Shown piece by piece: positions 34,257 to 43,190 of a stretch of DNA of 64,000 nucleotides. The notes under the pieces were generated by a model. That model made no database searches, was not told the origin of the DNA, and saw nothing but the letters and a program-made list of their open reading frames with translations. The translations under genes and the position numbers were made by a program. The first letter of the stretch is position 1; every line of letters begins with the position of its first letter. The stretch is from Massilia endophytica (GTDB taxonomy: Bacteria > Pseudomonadota > Gammaproteobacteria > Burkholderiales > Burkholderiaceae_D). The stretch lies in the NCBI RefSeq assembly GCF_021165955.1, contig NZ_CP088952.1, forward strand, positions 3,968,001-4,032,000, given 5' to 3'.

Positions 34257-34838
34257 TTAACGCAGTTCAACGCTTTTCAGCTTGGCCAGTACGGCCTCGT
34301 CCGTCACGGGGCGCCAGGCGGCCTCCTCCCAGCATTCCCAGCCGCCCGCCTTGCGGTAGAAGCGGTTGTCCGGCGCGCGGTCCTTGCGGATGATCTCGGA
34401 AGAGCCCGCCACCACCACGCTGTTGTCCGGCACGTCGCGGAAGACCACGGCGTTGGCGCCGATGCGCACGTTGTCGCCCACCTTCACCTTGCCCACGATC
34501 TTGGCCCCGGCGCCGATGTAACAGTTGCGCCCGATCTCCGGCGCACCCAGGCCCTTCGAATCGGGCAGCATGTTCGAGCCTATCGTCACCTGCTGGAAGA
34601 TGACGCAGCCGCTGCCGATCCGGGCGTCGCCCGAAACGAAGATGCTCTTGATCCCGTGCGGGAAGCAGGGCTCGCTCTCGAAGCTCGAATTCCAGGCCAG
34701 CGAACTGTTGTTCTCGTATTGATACAGGGCGTACACGCTGGTGTACAGCTTCTTCAACAAGGGGTTCTTCGTGCCGATGCACAGCGTCTTCAGCTTCCAG
34801 ATGGAGCCGAAGGGCAAGGCGAGCAGTCGTCCCAGCAT
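34257..34838 (-). CDS. Serine O-acetyltransferase-like hexapeptide transferase
   Basis: 193 residues. The C-terminal half is a left-handed beta helix ('GDARIGSGCVIFQQVTIGSN', 'GRNCYIGAGAKIVGKVKVGD', 'NVRIGANAVVFRDVPDNSVV'). The usual CysE N-terminal helical domain is short. Such short proteins may acetylate serine or a sugar in exopolysaccharide. A Trp-rich tail ('GGWECWEEAAW') is unusual. No sulfur genes are adjacent, so cysteine synthesis is not implied. Confidence 0.85.
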   Translation of the reverse strand: MLGRLLALPFGSIWKLKTLCIGTKNPLLKKLYTSVYALYQYENNSSLAWNSSFESEPCFPHGIKSIFVSGDARIGSGCVIFQQVTIGSNMLPDSKGLGAPEIGRNCYIGAGAKIVGKVKVGDNVRIGANAVVFRDVPDNSVVVAGSSEIIRKDRAPDNRFYRKAGGWECWEEAAWRPVTDEAVLAKLKSVELR

Positions 34839-35010
34839 TTTTCCTCCGCCTTAGGCAAAAATTAATAATACTGCAACAGCAAAATGCCCGCAAACCCAGC
34901 CGTGCGGCCCGGCTTTGCGGCGCCTCAATCTCCACTGTAGCTGTGCGGCATATATTCCAATCGGCATCATTGCCATTTGGCACTTCCCTTCTCTTTCCAA
35001 AGGATGCGTT

Positions 35011-35460
35011 ATGAAATCACTGCTGATCGGCAGCCTGGCCTGCCTGGCGATGGCGTCCGCCTTCGCCGCCGACATTACGGAAAAAGACGCGATCGCGATG
35101 GCCGAGCGGGGCGCCAGCTTCATCAAGGCGCACGGCAAGGACGAGATGATGAAGAAAATCACGGCCAAGGACCCGGACTTCGTGCAGGGCGCCCTGTACG
35201 TGGACATGCGCGACATCAAGACCGGCATCGTGCTGGCCCACCCCTACAATCCCACCATCGTGGGCAAGGACCTGACGGACGTGCCGGACGCAAGCGGCAA
35301 ACGCTACCGGCGCGAGATCATCGAGCTGGCCGCCGCCAAAGGCAAGGGCTGGGTGGACTATATGTACAAGAACCCGGAGAGCGGCAAGATCGAGCCGAAG
35401 ACCACCTACATCCTGCGCGTGGGGGATGTAGTGCTGGAAGCCGGCATCTACAAAAAATAG
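35011..35460 (+). CDS. Exported single-Cache-domain protein
   Basis: 149 residues: signal peptide (MKSLLIGSLACLAMASAFAA), then one Cache-like sensor domain ('FVQGALYVDMRDIKTGIVLA', 'HPYNPTIVGKDLTDVPDASG', 'KGKGWVDYMYKNPESGK'). The domain normally forms the sensing part of chemoreceptors; here it is free and soluble in the periplasm. The MCP gene starts 15 bases downstream, so it may present a ligand to that receptor. ATG 35011 has AAAGGA upstream. Confidence 0.85.
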   Translation: MKSLLIGSLACLAMASAFAADITEKDAIAMAERGASFIKAHGKDEMMKKITAKDPDFVQGALYVDMRDIKTGIVLAHPYNPTIVGKDLTDVPDASGKRYRREIIELAAAKGKGWVDYMYKNPESGKIEPKTTYILRVGDVVLEAGIYKK

Positions 35461-35475
35461 ACGCGGGAGCCCGCC

Positions 35476-37149
35476 ATGCTCAATCGACTGCGTATCGGTC
35501 CCAAACTGCTGCTCGCGCCCGGCGTCGTGCTGGTTCTGCTGCTGGCGATTACGGCCAGCGCCTGGTACGGCATGGTGCGGCAGAATGCATCGATGGAAAA
35601 CCTGGTGCAGGTGCGCGCCGCCCGCATGAAGGCGGCGGCGGACGTGGCGGGCGAAGCGCGCTTTGCGCACGCGAATGCATACCAGCTGCTGGCCTGGACC
35701 AACGGCAGCTTCGCGCAGAACCGGCTGGACGCGCTGACGGCCCAGATCCGCAACCGGCACAAGGAGATCGGCAAGCAGCTCGAGGCGCTGGCGAAGGAGG
35801 CCCATGCGCGCGAGGCCGTGCTGCTGGAAGCCTCGTCCAAGGCGCTGGCAGGCTACCACAAGGCGGTTCAGGAAACCATCGAGCTGGCGCAGGTGGACCA
35901 GTCCATCGCCACCAATGCCATGAGCAAGGCCGAACGCCAGTTCGTGAGCCTGAACGAGCAGCTCTCCAAGCTCTCGGCCCTGGAGCAGGAGATGAGCGCC
36001 GAAGCCTTTGCCGTGGCCAAGGCGGACTTCCGCTCGCTGGGCAGCACCATGGCGGGCATGTGCCTGCTGTCCATCGTGCTTTCGCTGCTGGTGTCGATGC
36101 GGGTGCGCTCGGCCCTGCTGCGCGATGTGAACGCCATCGCGGATGTGGTGCGCGCCCTGGCGGCGGGCAAGCTCACTCACCAGAACAGCAGCGAGGGCAA
36201 GGACGAGATCGCCGAAACCTCGCGCGTGCTGGACCAGAGCATCGCGCGCCTGAACCAGACGCTGAGCACGATACGCGGCGCCGTGCAGTCCATCGATACG
36301 GCCTCGCATGAAATCGCCAGCGGCAACCAGGACCTGTCGAACCGCACGGAACGCCAGGCCGGCTCGCTCGAAGAGACCGCCAGCGCCATGGCCAGCCTCA
36401 CGACGGCCGTGCGGCAGAACGCAGAGCACGCGCGCGAAGCCTGCCGGCTGGCGGCCACGGCCAGCAGCATGGCCCAGAAAGGCGGCGAGGCGGTGTCGGA
36501 CGCGGTGCGCACGATGGACTCCATTCGCGCCAGTTCGCGCAAGATCGTGGAGATTATCAGCGTCATCGACGGCATCTCCTTCCAGACCAATATCCTCGCG
36601 CTGAATGCGGCGGTGGAAGCGGCGCGCGCCGGAGAACAGGGGCGTGGCTTCGCCGTGGTCGCTTCCGAGGTGCGCACCCTGGCCCAGCGTTCGGCGGCGG
36701 CGGCCAAGGAGATCAAGGCCCTGATTGCGGCATCGGTGCAAACCATCGACAGCGGCGTGGCCTCGGTCAGCCAGGCGGGCAGCAGCATGGGCGATATCGT
36801 GGCCTCGGTAGAGCAGGTGAACCACATCATCGAGCGCATCAGCGAGGCCAGCGCGGAGCAGGCCCAGGGCATTTCCGAGGTCAACAGTGCAGTGGGCCAG
36901 ATCGACGACGTGACGCAGCAGAACGCGGCCCTGGTGGAGCAGGCGGCCGCCGCTGCGGAAAGCCTGCAGGAGCAGGCCGTCAGCCTGTCGCGCGCGGTGG
37001 CGGTATTCGAGCTGGATGGCGGCGGCGTCCCTGCCCTGCCCCAGGCGGCGCTGGCGCCCGCGGTCGAACGCCGCGCGCCCGACAGCCCCATGCGCGCCGT
37101 CCCCCCGCGCCCCGCCGCCGCCCGCACACCGGAACGCCACAGCGCCTAG
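35476..37149 (+). CDS. Methyl-accepting chemotaxis protein
   Basis: 557 residues. TM1 is about 11-30 ('LLLAPGVVLVLLLAITASAW'), followed by a helical four-helix-bundle-type periplasmic domain (about 31-190), TM2 near 193-212 and a HAMP. The cytoplasmic signalling hairpin has the invariant tip 'SFQTNILALNAAVEAARAGE' and 'GRGFAVVASEVRTLAQRSAA'. There is no CheB/CheR pentapeptide at the Pro-rich C-terminus. It clearly forms an operon with the Cache protein upstream. No che genes are nearby. Confidence 0.95.
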   Translation: MLNRLRIGPKLLLAPGVVLVLLLAITASAWYGMVRQNASMENLVQVRAARMKAAADVAGEARFAHANAYQLLAWTNGSFAQNRLDALTAQIRNRHKEIGKQLEALAKEAHAREAVLLEASSKALAGYHKAVQETIELAQVDQSIATNAMSKAERQFVSLNEQLSKLSALEQEMSAEAFAVAKADFRSLGSTMAGMCLLSIVLSLLVSMRVRSALLRDVNAIADVVRALAAGKLTHQNSSEGKDEIAETSRVLDQSIARLNQTLSTIRGAVQSIDTASHEIASGNQDLSNRTERQAGSLEETASAMASLTTAVRQNAEHAREACRLAATASSMAQKGGEAVSDAVRTMDSIRASSRKIVEIISVIDGISFQTNILALNAAVEAARAGEQGRGFAVVASEVRTLAQRSAAAAKEIKALIAASVQTIDSGVASVSQAGSSMGDIVASVEQVNHIIERISEASAEQAQGISEVNSAVGQIDDVTQQNAALVEQAAAAAESLQEQAVSLSRAVAVFELDGGGVPALPQAALAPAVERRAPDSPMRAVPPRPAAARTPERHSA

Positions 37150-37155
37150 AGGCCG

Positions 37156-37722
37156 TTAGCGGAAGGGTTTGCTGACGAAGCGGGAACCGGCGAGGCCGAA
37201 GCGCCAGGGAACTTCCATGGCCTTGGAGATGCCGATGCGCGGCCCTTCCACCACCTGCACCGTGCCTTCGCGCGCGTGCAGTTCAAAAGGCGGCGAGGAC
37301 AGGGCCATGCCGTCGTTGGCGCGCGTGACCCCCAGGGCCTGGCAGACGCGGCCCGGCCCGGAACACAGCAGGCGCACGTCCTCCACGCCGCGCCGCTCGC
37401 GCATCGCATCCAGCCCCGCGAGGGGCTCGATGGCGCGGATCAGCACTCCCGCCCCGTGCCCGTCCTCCCGGCAGACAAAATTGAGGCACCAGTGGATGCC
37501 GTAGGAGCGGTAGACATAGGCGTGGGCAGGCGGACCGAACATGGAGCGGTTGCGTTCAGTGGGGCCGGAGAAGCTGTGCGATGCCGGATCTTCCCGGTCG
37601 TAGGCCTCCGTTTCCACGATGCGGCCGCCAACCCCGTTCACCAGCGCGATCACGCCGATCAGGCGGCGGGCCACCTCGTGCGAAGGATGGCTGAAATCGA
37701 TCCCTGCAAGCGTAGTTGTCAT
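37156..37722 (-). CDS. DNA-3-methyladenine glycosylase (AAG/MPG family)
   Basis: 188 residues, the size of bacterial AAG proteins. The catalytic Glu is in 'GGRIVETEAYDREDPASHSF', the intercalating-loop region is 'ERNRSMFGPPAHAYVYRSYG', and 'HWCLNFVCREDGHGAGVLIR' follows. It excises alkylated purines and hypoxanthine in base-excision repair. It lies tail to tail with the MCP gene (6-base gap). Confidence 0.94.
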   Translation of the reverse strand: MTTTLAGIDFSHPSHEVARRLIGVIALVNGVGGRIVETEAYDREDPASHSFSGPTERNRSMFGPPAHAYVYRSYGIHWCLNFVCREDGHGAGVLIRAIEPLAGLDAMRERRGVEDVRLLCSGPGRVCQALGVTRANDGMALSSPPFELHAREGTVQVVEGPRIGISKAMEVPWRFGLAGSRFVSKPFR

Positions 37723-37759
37723 GCTGGCATTCTAGCGCGGCCCGCGAAACACTGTCTTT

Positions 37760-37785
37760 TCGCTATCGAAACACCCGAATAGCGA
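37760..37785. promoter_or_regulatory. Inverted repeat TCGCTAT-N12-ATAGCGA
   Basis: 7-bp perfect dyad in the 153-base gap between the divergent AAG glycosylase and HDOD genes. It could be an operator for either; no T-tract supports a terminator in a transcribed direction. Confidence 0.35.
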
Positions 37786-37875
37786 CAAAAAGTGAAGAAA
37801 AAACGATCACGGCATGCAATTGCCCTGCCGAAACAGGCGATAATAGCCAGGCACCTTAGCAGAACCGATATTCAG

Positions 37876-38742
37876 ATGAACACTGTAGCAGCCCCCGCCC
37901 CGGTCATGGATAACTCAGTCGAAGACGCCCTGCTGCGCTCGATCCGTATTCCGCCGCGTCCCAGCCTGCTGGTCGACCTGCAGCAGGAACTGGGGGAACA
38001 GGACCCTTCTCCGCGCCGCATCGCCCGCATCATCGGCAACGACGTAGGCATGTCCGGCGCCCTGCTCAAGCTGGCCAATTCGCCCTTCTTCGGCGCCGCG
38101 CGCAAGGCCAAGTCCGTGGAGCAGGCCATCAATTTCCTTGGCATCAACCACTGCGCCGCCCTGCTGACCGGCCTGCTGGCCCGCCAGGCCGTGGGCGACA
38201 AGGACGGCGCCCTGAACCAGTTCTGGGAAACCTCGGCGCGCCGCGCCCAGGCCCTGGTGTTCATCTCGCGCAAGCTGCGCATCGCCCCGCCGGACATCGC
38301 CCACACCTTCGGCCTGTTCTGCGACATCGGCGTGCCCCTGCTGATGGAGCGCTTCGCCGACTATCGCGACACCTTCGACCGCGCCACCAAGGCCGCCGAG
38401 CGCAAGTTCACCGACATCGAGGATGAGCGCCATCAGACGAACCACGCGGCAATCGGTTGCTTGCTGGCCCGCAACTGGGGCCTGTCGCCGGACGTGTCCT
38501 GGGCCATCCTGCACCACCACGACTACGAAGTGCTGAAGGACGATAACACCGACGACGCCATCCGCTCCCTGGTGGCCGCCTCCGTACTGGCCGAACGGGG
38601 CATTCAGCGCTACCATGGCAACCGCGATTCGCTCGAATGGGAAAAAGGCGGCGCCCTGGCCTGCCAGCACCTTGGCGTGGAAGAGGACGAAGCCGACGAC
38701 CTGCTCGAGGAACTGCACGAGACTTTCCATACCGAACACTGA
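37876..38742 (+). CDS. HDOD-domain signalling protein
   Basis: 288 residues with one HDOD domain (about 40-240): 'IPPRPSLLVDLQQELGEQDP', 'IARIIGNDVGMSGALLKLAN', 'LGINHCAALLTGLLA' and 'DVSWAILHHHDYEV'. HDOD proteins are metal-site-degenerate relatives of HD phosphohydrolases used in regulation of motility, competence and stress. ATG 37876 is preferred over an upstream in-frame ATG at 37792 that would add a basic leader. It is followed by the DUF2863 gene 24 bases on. Confidence 0.9.
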   Translation: MNTVAAPAPVMDNSVEDALLRSIRIPPRPSLLVDLQQELGEQDPSPRRIARIIGNDVGMSGALLKLANSPFFGAARKAKSVEQAINFLGINHCAALLTGLLARQAVGDKDGALNQFWETSARRAQALVFISRKLRIAPPDIAHTFGLFCDIGVPLLMERFADYRDTFDRATKAAERKFTDIEDERHQTNHAAIGCLLARNWGLSPDVSWAILHHHDYEVLKDDNTDDAIRSLVAASVLAERGIQRYHGNRDSLEWEKGGALACQHLGVEEDEADDLLEELHETFHTEH

Positions 38743-38766
38743 GCCCGGGCCGCCGGGCACGAGCAC

Positions 38767-39915
38767 ATGCCCAAGAACAAGCGTCCCCAGCCCCGCAAAT
38801 CCGCCACCCCGCCCGAAGAGAAAGAAGAAGTCCTGAGCCAGGCCCTGAGCAGCCTGGCGCTTGCCCTTTCCGAGCGCGAGGAGGATGAAGACGCCCTGCG
38901 CGCCAGCGAGCGCGAATTCCAGCGCCTGCTGCGCCGCTACCTGAACCAGCAGAAGGACGAGATCCTGTACGGCGCCATCGAGCTGGCGCGCGACGAGGAC
39001 ATCGGCGCCTACCAGCTGCTGCGCAGCGCCATCGAGGACGCCGCCTGCACCCAGCTGCTGACCCGCGAGAATGCGCCGCCCATGGAGATCGACGCCTTCG
39101 CCATTCCCCTCTTCGTCCACAGCCGGGGCGGCCTGGTGCAGGCCGAGACCTTCCAGGACGAGGCCGCCTACAGCGCCCTCCTGGCCAGCTTCTCCGAGGC
39201 GGGGCTGGAAAGCCCACGCGCGCGCCTGGTGCTGGTGCAGCATGCCTACGATGCCGACGAAGCCATCCGCATCGGCTACAGCCAGATGCACGCCATGGCG
39301 CGCGAGGCGGCCGCCTCGCTGACGGACAAGAAGATGCGCGAAGCGCCCGCGCTGCAACGCAGCATCGCAGGCTGGGCACCCTCCGCCTTCGGTCCCGAAG
39401 ACGAGGCCATGGAGCTGCGCTTCCTGCTCGGCTTCTCGCTCAAGCGGGCGGACGATCCCTTCTATCAGGTGCCGCAGGACGAAGCCGCCGCAGACGCCTG
39501 GTTCGCCACCCGCATGCAACGCTATCAGGCGTGGACGGAAAAGGCGGCGCCGCTGCTGCGCCGCTGCCTGGCGTCCGCAGGCCGCAGCCTGGAGCTCAAC
39601 TTCCTCTACCAGGACCATTTCTTCAGCGCCCGCCGCCAGGCCCTGGCCGAACGCGGCACCCTGGCCCTGATCGCCGAGCTGGGCGCCGCCGCGCGCAGCC
39701 ATGGCGGACCGGTGCACGTGCGCATCGCCCCGGCCGAGGCGCAGGGCGAAGTGGTGCTGCGCGCCGCTCTTTATGGCGGCGACCAGCTGCTCGCGAGCAG
39801 CAACCGCCCCTTCGACCTGGGCGACGACCTGCAGGAGGCCGTGGAGGATTTGCGCGACGCCCTTGGCACCCAGGGCATCACGGATATCCGCGTGGAGGAA
39901 GGCGGGCAGGAATAG
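38767..39915 (+). CDS. DUF2863-like protein
   Basis: 382 residues, acidic, rich in Ala and Glu, without membrane segments. A basic Pro/Lys leader (MPKNKRPQPRKS) precedes a helical region. 'FAIPLFVHSRGGLVQAETFQ' and 'GPEDEAMELRFLLGFSLKRA' look like the DUF2863 pattern known from Burkholderiales. I know of no function. It forms a likely operon with the HDOD gene. An 8-bp hairpin begins inside its stop codon (39914-39940). Confidence 0.8.
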   Translation: MPKNKRPQPRKSATPPEEKEEVLSQALSSLALALSEREEDEDALRASEREFQRLLRRYLNQQKDEILYGAIELARDEDIGAYQLLRSAIEDAACTQLLTRENAPPMEIDAFAIPLFVHSRGGLVQAETFQDEAAYSALLASFSEAGLESPRARLVLVQHAYDADEAIRIGYSQMHAMAREAAASLTDKKMREAPALQRSIAGWAPSAFGPEDEAMELRFLLGFSLKRADDPFYQVPQDEAAADAWFATRMQRYQAWTEKAAPLLRRCLASAGRSLELNFLYQDHFFSARRQALAERGTLALIAELGAAARSHGGPVHVRIAPAEAQGEVVLRAALYGGDQLLASSNRPFDLGDDLQEAVEDLRDALGTQGITDIRVEEGGQE

Positions 39916-39940
39916 CCAAAGCGGCAACCCTACTTTGGCT
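39914..39940. other. 8-bp hairpin at the end of the DUF2863 gene
   Basis: AGCCAAAG (39914-39921) and CTTTGGCT (39933-39940) with an 11-base loop, overlapping the stop codon and followed by only TTG. It may weakly terminate or pause transcription before the TPR lipoprotein gene. Confidence 0.35.
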
Positions 39941-39993
39941 TTGACAAGCTAAATTCTCAGGAGGATACTGAGTTCATGACTTGGAGGTCCATC

Positions 39994-41169
39994 ATGAAAC
40001 ACCTAGCCCTGATCCTGGGCGCGCTCCTGCTTTCCGCCTGTTCCATTGCGCCGCTTGCTCCCCCGCCTGACGACCTGTTTGCCGACCACCTGTTCCAGGC
40101 TGCGGACGACCAGATCCCCACCGAAGCCATCTTCGCGCTCACTCCTGCGATGAAGGACTATGCGGCCTCGGTCAGTCGCACCATGCGCCGCAGCGAGGCG
40201 CAGCAGGCGCTGTTCGACGCGCTGTACAAGCGCGACCAGCTCCAGCTCGATTACGATTCCGCCGTCACCCGCACCGCGGCCCAGGCTTTCGAATCGCGCA
40301 TGGGCAACTGCCTGTCGCTCGTCATCATGACGGCGGCGCTGGCGCGCGAGATGGGCATGGAGGTGAAGTTCCAGAACGTGATCTCCGGCACCACCTGGTC
40401 ACGCAGCGGCGACATCTATTTCAACAGCGGCCACGTCAACGTAGTGCTGGGCTCGCACCGCAGCCTGTCGGACCAGGGCTTCGGCTACTACCGTTCCCGC
40501 GTCGTGGACTTCATGCCGGTTCCGGACAGCTACCGCAAGATCGAGGAGATCATCGACGAGGGCACCGTCCTGGCCATGTTCATGAACAACCGCGCCGCCG
40601 AGGCGCTCGCCCAGGGCAAGCTGGACAACGCTTACCGCTGGGCCCGCCGCTCCATCGAAACGCGCGGCGACCTGCTGCAGGCCTACAACACCCTGGCCGT
40701 CATCTACCAGCGCCATGGCAACCTGCCGCAGGCTGAACACGTGCTGCGCTTCGCCATGGCCCGCAGCCCGGAGAACGTGGCCGTGATGCAGAACCTGGTC
40801 AACCTGCTCGACCAGCGGGGCCAGACCGCGGAAGCGGCCATGTACCGCCAAAAGCTCGCCAGCATCGATCCCGAACCCGCGTTCCACTACTTCCGCCTCG
40901 GCCAGAAGGCCATGGAGGAGGGGAACTACCGCAAGGCGCGCGAGATGTTCGCGCGCGAACTGGACCGGGAGCCGGACTATCATGAATTCCATTTCTGGTA
41001 TGCGCTGGCTTCCTGGCAGCTGGGCGACTACCGGGCCGCGAACGAACACATGAAGCAGGCGGAAGCGAGCAGCACGACGCGCAAGGACCATGAACTGTAT
41101 GCAGGCAAACTGGACCGCCTGCGCAGCCTCCAGGCCCAGTCGAACAAGGCCCCGCGAACTGCCAATTAA
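39994..41169 (+). CDS. Lipoprotein with transglutaminase-like and TPR domains
   Basis: 391 residues. Lipobox 'GALLLSACSIAP' (Cys about 16). The middle has a Cys-His-Asp arrangement of the transglutaminase-like fold: 'FESRMGNCLSLVIMTAALAR', 'NSGHVNVVLGSHRS', 'YRSRVVDFMP'. From about residue 210 onwards TPR helices follow ('AYNTLAVIYQRHGNLPQAEH', 'MEEGNYRKAREMFARELDRE'). GGAGG precedes ATG 39994. It could be an envelope scaffold with a peptidase-like or inactive core. Confidence 0.82.
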   Translation: MKHLALILGALLLSACSIAPLAPPPDDLFADHLFQAADDQIPTEAIFALTPAMKDYAASVSRTMRRSEAQQALFDALYKRDQLQLDYDSAVTRTAAQAFESRMGNCLSLVIMTAALAREMGMEVKFQNVISGTTWSRSGDIYFNSGHVNVVLGSHRSLSDQGFGYYRSRVVDFMPVPDSYRKIEEIIDEGTVLAMFMNNRAAEALAQGKLDNAYRWARRSIETRGDLLQAYNTLAVIYQRHGNLPQAEHVLRFAMARSPENVAVMQNLVNLLDQRGQTAEAAMYRQKLASIDPEPAFHYFRLGQKAMEEGNYRKAREMFARELDREPDYHEFHFWYALASWQLGDYRAANEHMKQAEASSTTRKDHELYAGKLDRLRSLQAQSNKAPRTAN

Positions 41170-41174
41170 TTACT

Positions 41175-41230
41175 TTTCCTTCAATACGGTTTACACTGGC
41201 GGCCCCATGTATTCATCGTATTGAAGGAAA
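41175..41230. promoter_or_regulatory. Perfect 14-bp inverted repeat covering a ribosome binding site
   Basis: 41175-41188 (TTTCCTTCAATACG) is exactly complementary to 41217-41230 (CGTATTGAAGGAAA), with 28 bases between. The right arm contains the Shine-Dalgarno GAAGGAAA of the next gene, which ends 2 bases before its ATG. As RNA it would hide the ribosome binding site; as DNA it is a good operator. Confidence 0.65.
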
Positions 41231-41232
41231 TC

Positions 41233-43179
41233 ATGCCCCGCCAGCTTACCGTTCTTGCCCTTTCCCTTTCCCTGGCCTTCGGCGCCGCCCACGCGGCAGC
41301 GCTGGAGACCGTCCACGCCGACGAAGCGCAGGCCGCCAAGCCCAGCCTTCGCGAGCACTACACCAAGTACGAATACCGCATTCCCATGCGCGACGGCGTG
41401 CGCCTGTTCACCACCGTCTATGTGCCCAAGGACAGCTCGAAGAGCTATCCCTTCCTGATCCAGCGCACGCCCTACAGCGCCGGCACCCAGCACGGCGGAG
41501 AGCTGCATTACGGCGTGGACTTCATGCCCCAGTCCATCGGCCCATCGAAGGAATTCCAGGAGGCGGGCTACATCTTCGTCTACCAGGACGTGCGGGGACG
41601 CTACATGTCCGAGGGCAAGTGGCAGGAGATGACGCCGCATGCCAAAGCCCAGCTCACCGCGGGCGAAGGCAACGAGAGCCGCGACATGCACGACACCATG
41701 GAATGGCTGCTCAAGCACGTCCCCAACCACAACGGCAAGGCCGGCATCTACGGCATCAGCTATCCCGGCTTCTACACTTCGGCCAGCATCATCGATTCGC
41801 ACCCGGCCATCAAGGCCGCTTCGCCGCAGGCGCCGGTCACAGACCTGTTCATGGGTGACGACTCCTATCACGGCGGCGCCTTCATGCTGGCGGCGAACTT
41901 CGACTTCTACTCCGCCTTCACGGAAGAGAAGAACCCGACGCCGCTGCCGAAAACCTGGAACCGCTTCGACTATGACAAGGCCGACGGCTACGACTTCTTC
42001 CTGGAGAAGCTCACCCTGTCCAATATCCTCGGCACGCTGACGGACAAGCAGCGCGCCCTGATCCAGCCCACCATCGAGAACGACAGCTACAACGGCTTCT
42101 GGAAGGAGCGCAATATCGCTCCCCACCTGAAGAACATCAAGGCGGCCGTGCTCACCGTGGGCGGCTGGTTCGACGCGGAAGACCCGCAAGGCCCGCTCAC
42201 CACCTACCACGCCATCGAACGCCAGAACGCGGGCATCTTCAACGGCCTGGTGATGGGCCCCTGGGTGCACGGCGGCTGGGCGCGCGGCGAGGGCAAGAGC
42301 CTGGGCCACGTGCAGTTCGACAGCAAGACCAGCGAATACTTCCGCAGCAAGATCCAGTTCCCCTTCTTCGAACAGCACCTGAAAGGCGTGAAGCCCGCCC
42401 AGCCGATTTCCGAGGTCACGGTGTTTGAAACGGGCAGCAACGTGTGGCGCCAGTACACGGCCTGGCCGCCCGCGCCGGCCAAGGCGCGCACTCTCTTCCT
42501 CGCGCCGGACGGTAAGCTGAGCTGGCAGCAGCCTTCGGGCGGCGCCGCCTTCGACGAATACATCGCCGATCCGCGCCGTCCCGTGCCTTACATCGCCTAT
42601 CCGGCCACCGGCGTGCCGCAGGAATACGCCGTGTCGGACCAGCGCTTCGCATCCACCCGTCCGGATGTGCTGGTGTACCAGAGCGATGTGCTGGAAGAAG
42701 ACCTCACGGTTGCGGGTCCGGTCACGCCGAAGCTCTTCGTTTCCACCACCGGCACCGATGCCGACTGGGTGGTGAAGCTGATCGACGTCTATCCCCATGA
42801 ATACCCCGAAGCCCCGGAGCAGCGCGGCCGGGACGTTGCGCCGCCGAAGCTCACCATGGCTGGCTACCAGCAGCTGGTGCGCGGCAATCCCCTGCGCGGC
42901 AAGTTCCGCAACAGCTTCGAGAAACCCGAGCCTTTCGTGCCGGGCAAGGTCGAGGCCATCAGCTACCACCTGGGCGACGTCAATCACACCTTCCGCCGCG
43001 GCCACCGCATCATGGTGCAGATCCAGAGCTCCTGGTTCCCGCTGGTGGACCTGAATCCCCAGACCTTCGTCAGCATCCCCAAAGCGAAGCCCGAGGACTT
43101 CAAGAAGGCCACCCAGCGCGTCTACCATGCGCCGGGCCAGGCTTCCGGCCTGCAGCTGATGGTGCTTCCGCCACAGTAA
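41233..43179 (+). CDS. CocE/NonD-family hydrolase (X-Pro dipeptidyl-peptidase-like), exported
   Basis: 648 residues with a signal peptide (MPRQLTVLALSLSLAFGAAH, cleavage near AHAAA). The alpha/beta-hydrolase part starts 'YEYRIPMRDGVRLFTTVYVP', with nucleophile Ser in 'GIYGISYPGFYTSASI', Asp in 'VGGWFDAEDPQGP' and His in 'MGPWVHGGW'. A C-terminal jelly-roll domain (about 430-640, 'GPVTPKLFVSTTGTDADWVV') completes the CocE architecture. It may cleave acyl or X-Pro substrates in the periplasm. ATG 41233 lies just after the right arm of a 14-bp inverted repeat. Confidence 0.92.
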   Translation: MPRQLTVLALSLSLAFGAAHAAALETVHADEAQAAKPSLREHYTKYEYRIPMRDGVRLFTTVYVPKDSSKSYPFLIQRTPYSAGTQHGGELHYGVDFMPQSIGPSKEFQEAGYIFVYQDVRGRYMSEGKWQEMTPHAKAQLTAGEGNESRDMHDTMEWLLKHVPNHNGKAGIYGISYPGFYTSASIIDSHPAIKAASPQAPVTDLFMGDDSYHGGAFMLAANFDFYSAFTEEKNPTPLPKTWNRFDYDKADGYDFFLEKLTLSNILGTLTDKQRALIQPTIENDSYNGFWKERNIAPHLKNIKAAVLTVGGWFDAEDPQGPLTTYHAIERQNAGIFNGLVMGPWVHGGWARGEGKSLGHVQFDSKTSEYFRSKIQFPFFEQHLKGVKPAQPISEVTVFETGSNVWRQYTAWPPAPAKARTLFLAPDGKLSWQQPSGGAAFDEYIADPRRPVPYIAYPATGVPQEYAVSDQRFASTRPDVLVYQSDVLEEDLTVAGPVTPKLFVSTTGTDADWVVKLIDVYPHEYPEAPEQRGRDVAPPKLTMAGYQQLVRGNPLRGKFRNSFEKPEPFVPGKVEAISYHLGDVNHTFRRGHRIMVQIQSSWFPLVDLNPQTFVSIPKAKPEDFKKATQRVYHAPGQASGLQLMVLPPQ

Positions 43180-43190
43180 GCGCTAAAAAT

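Noticed and set aside
34267..34983. Second long frame over the hexapeptide acetyltransferase
   Set aside because: Frame-shifted copy of the real gene; no beta-helix repeats in it.
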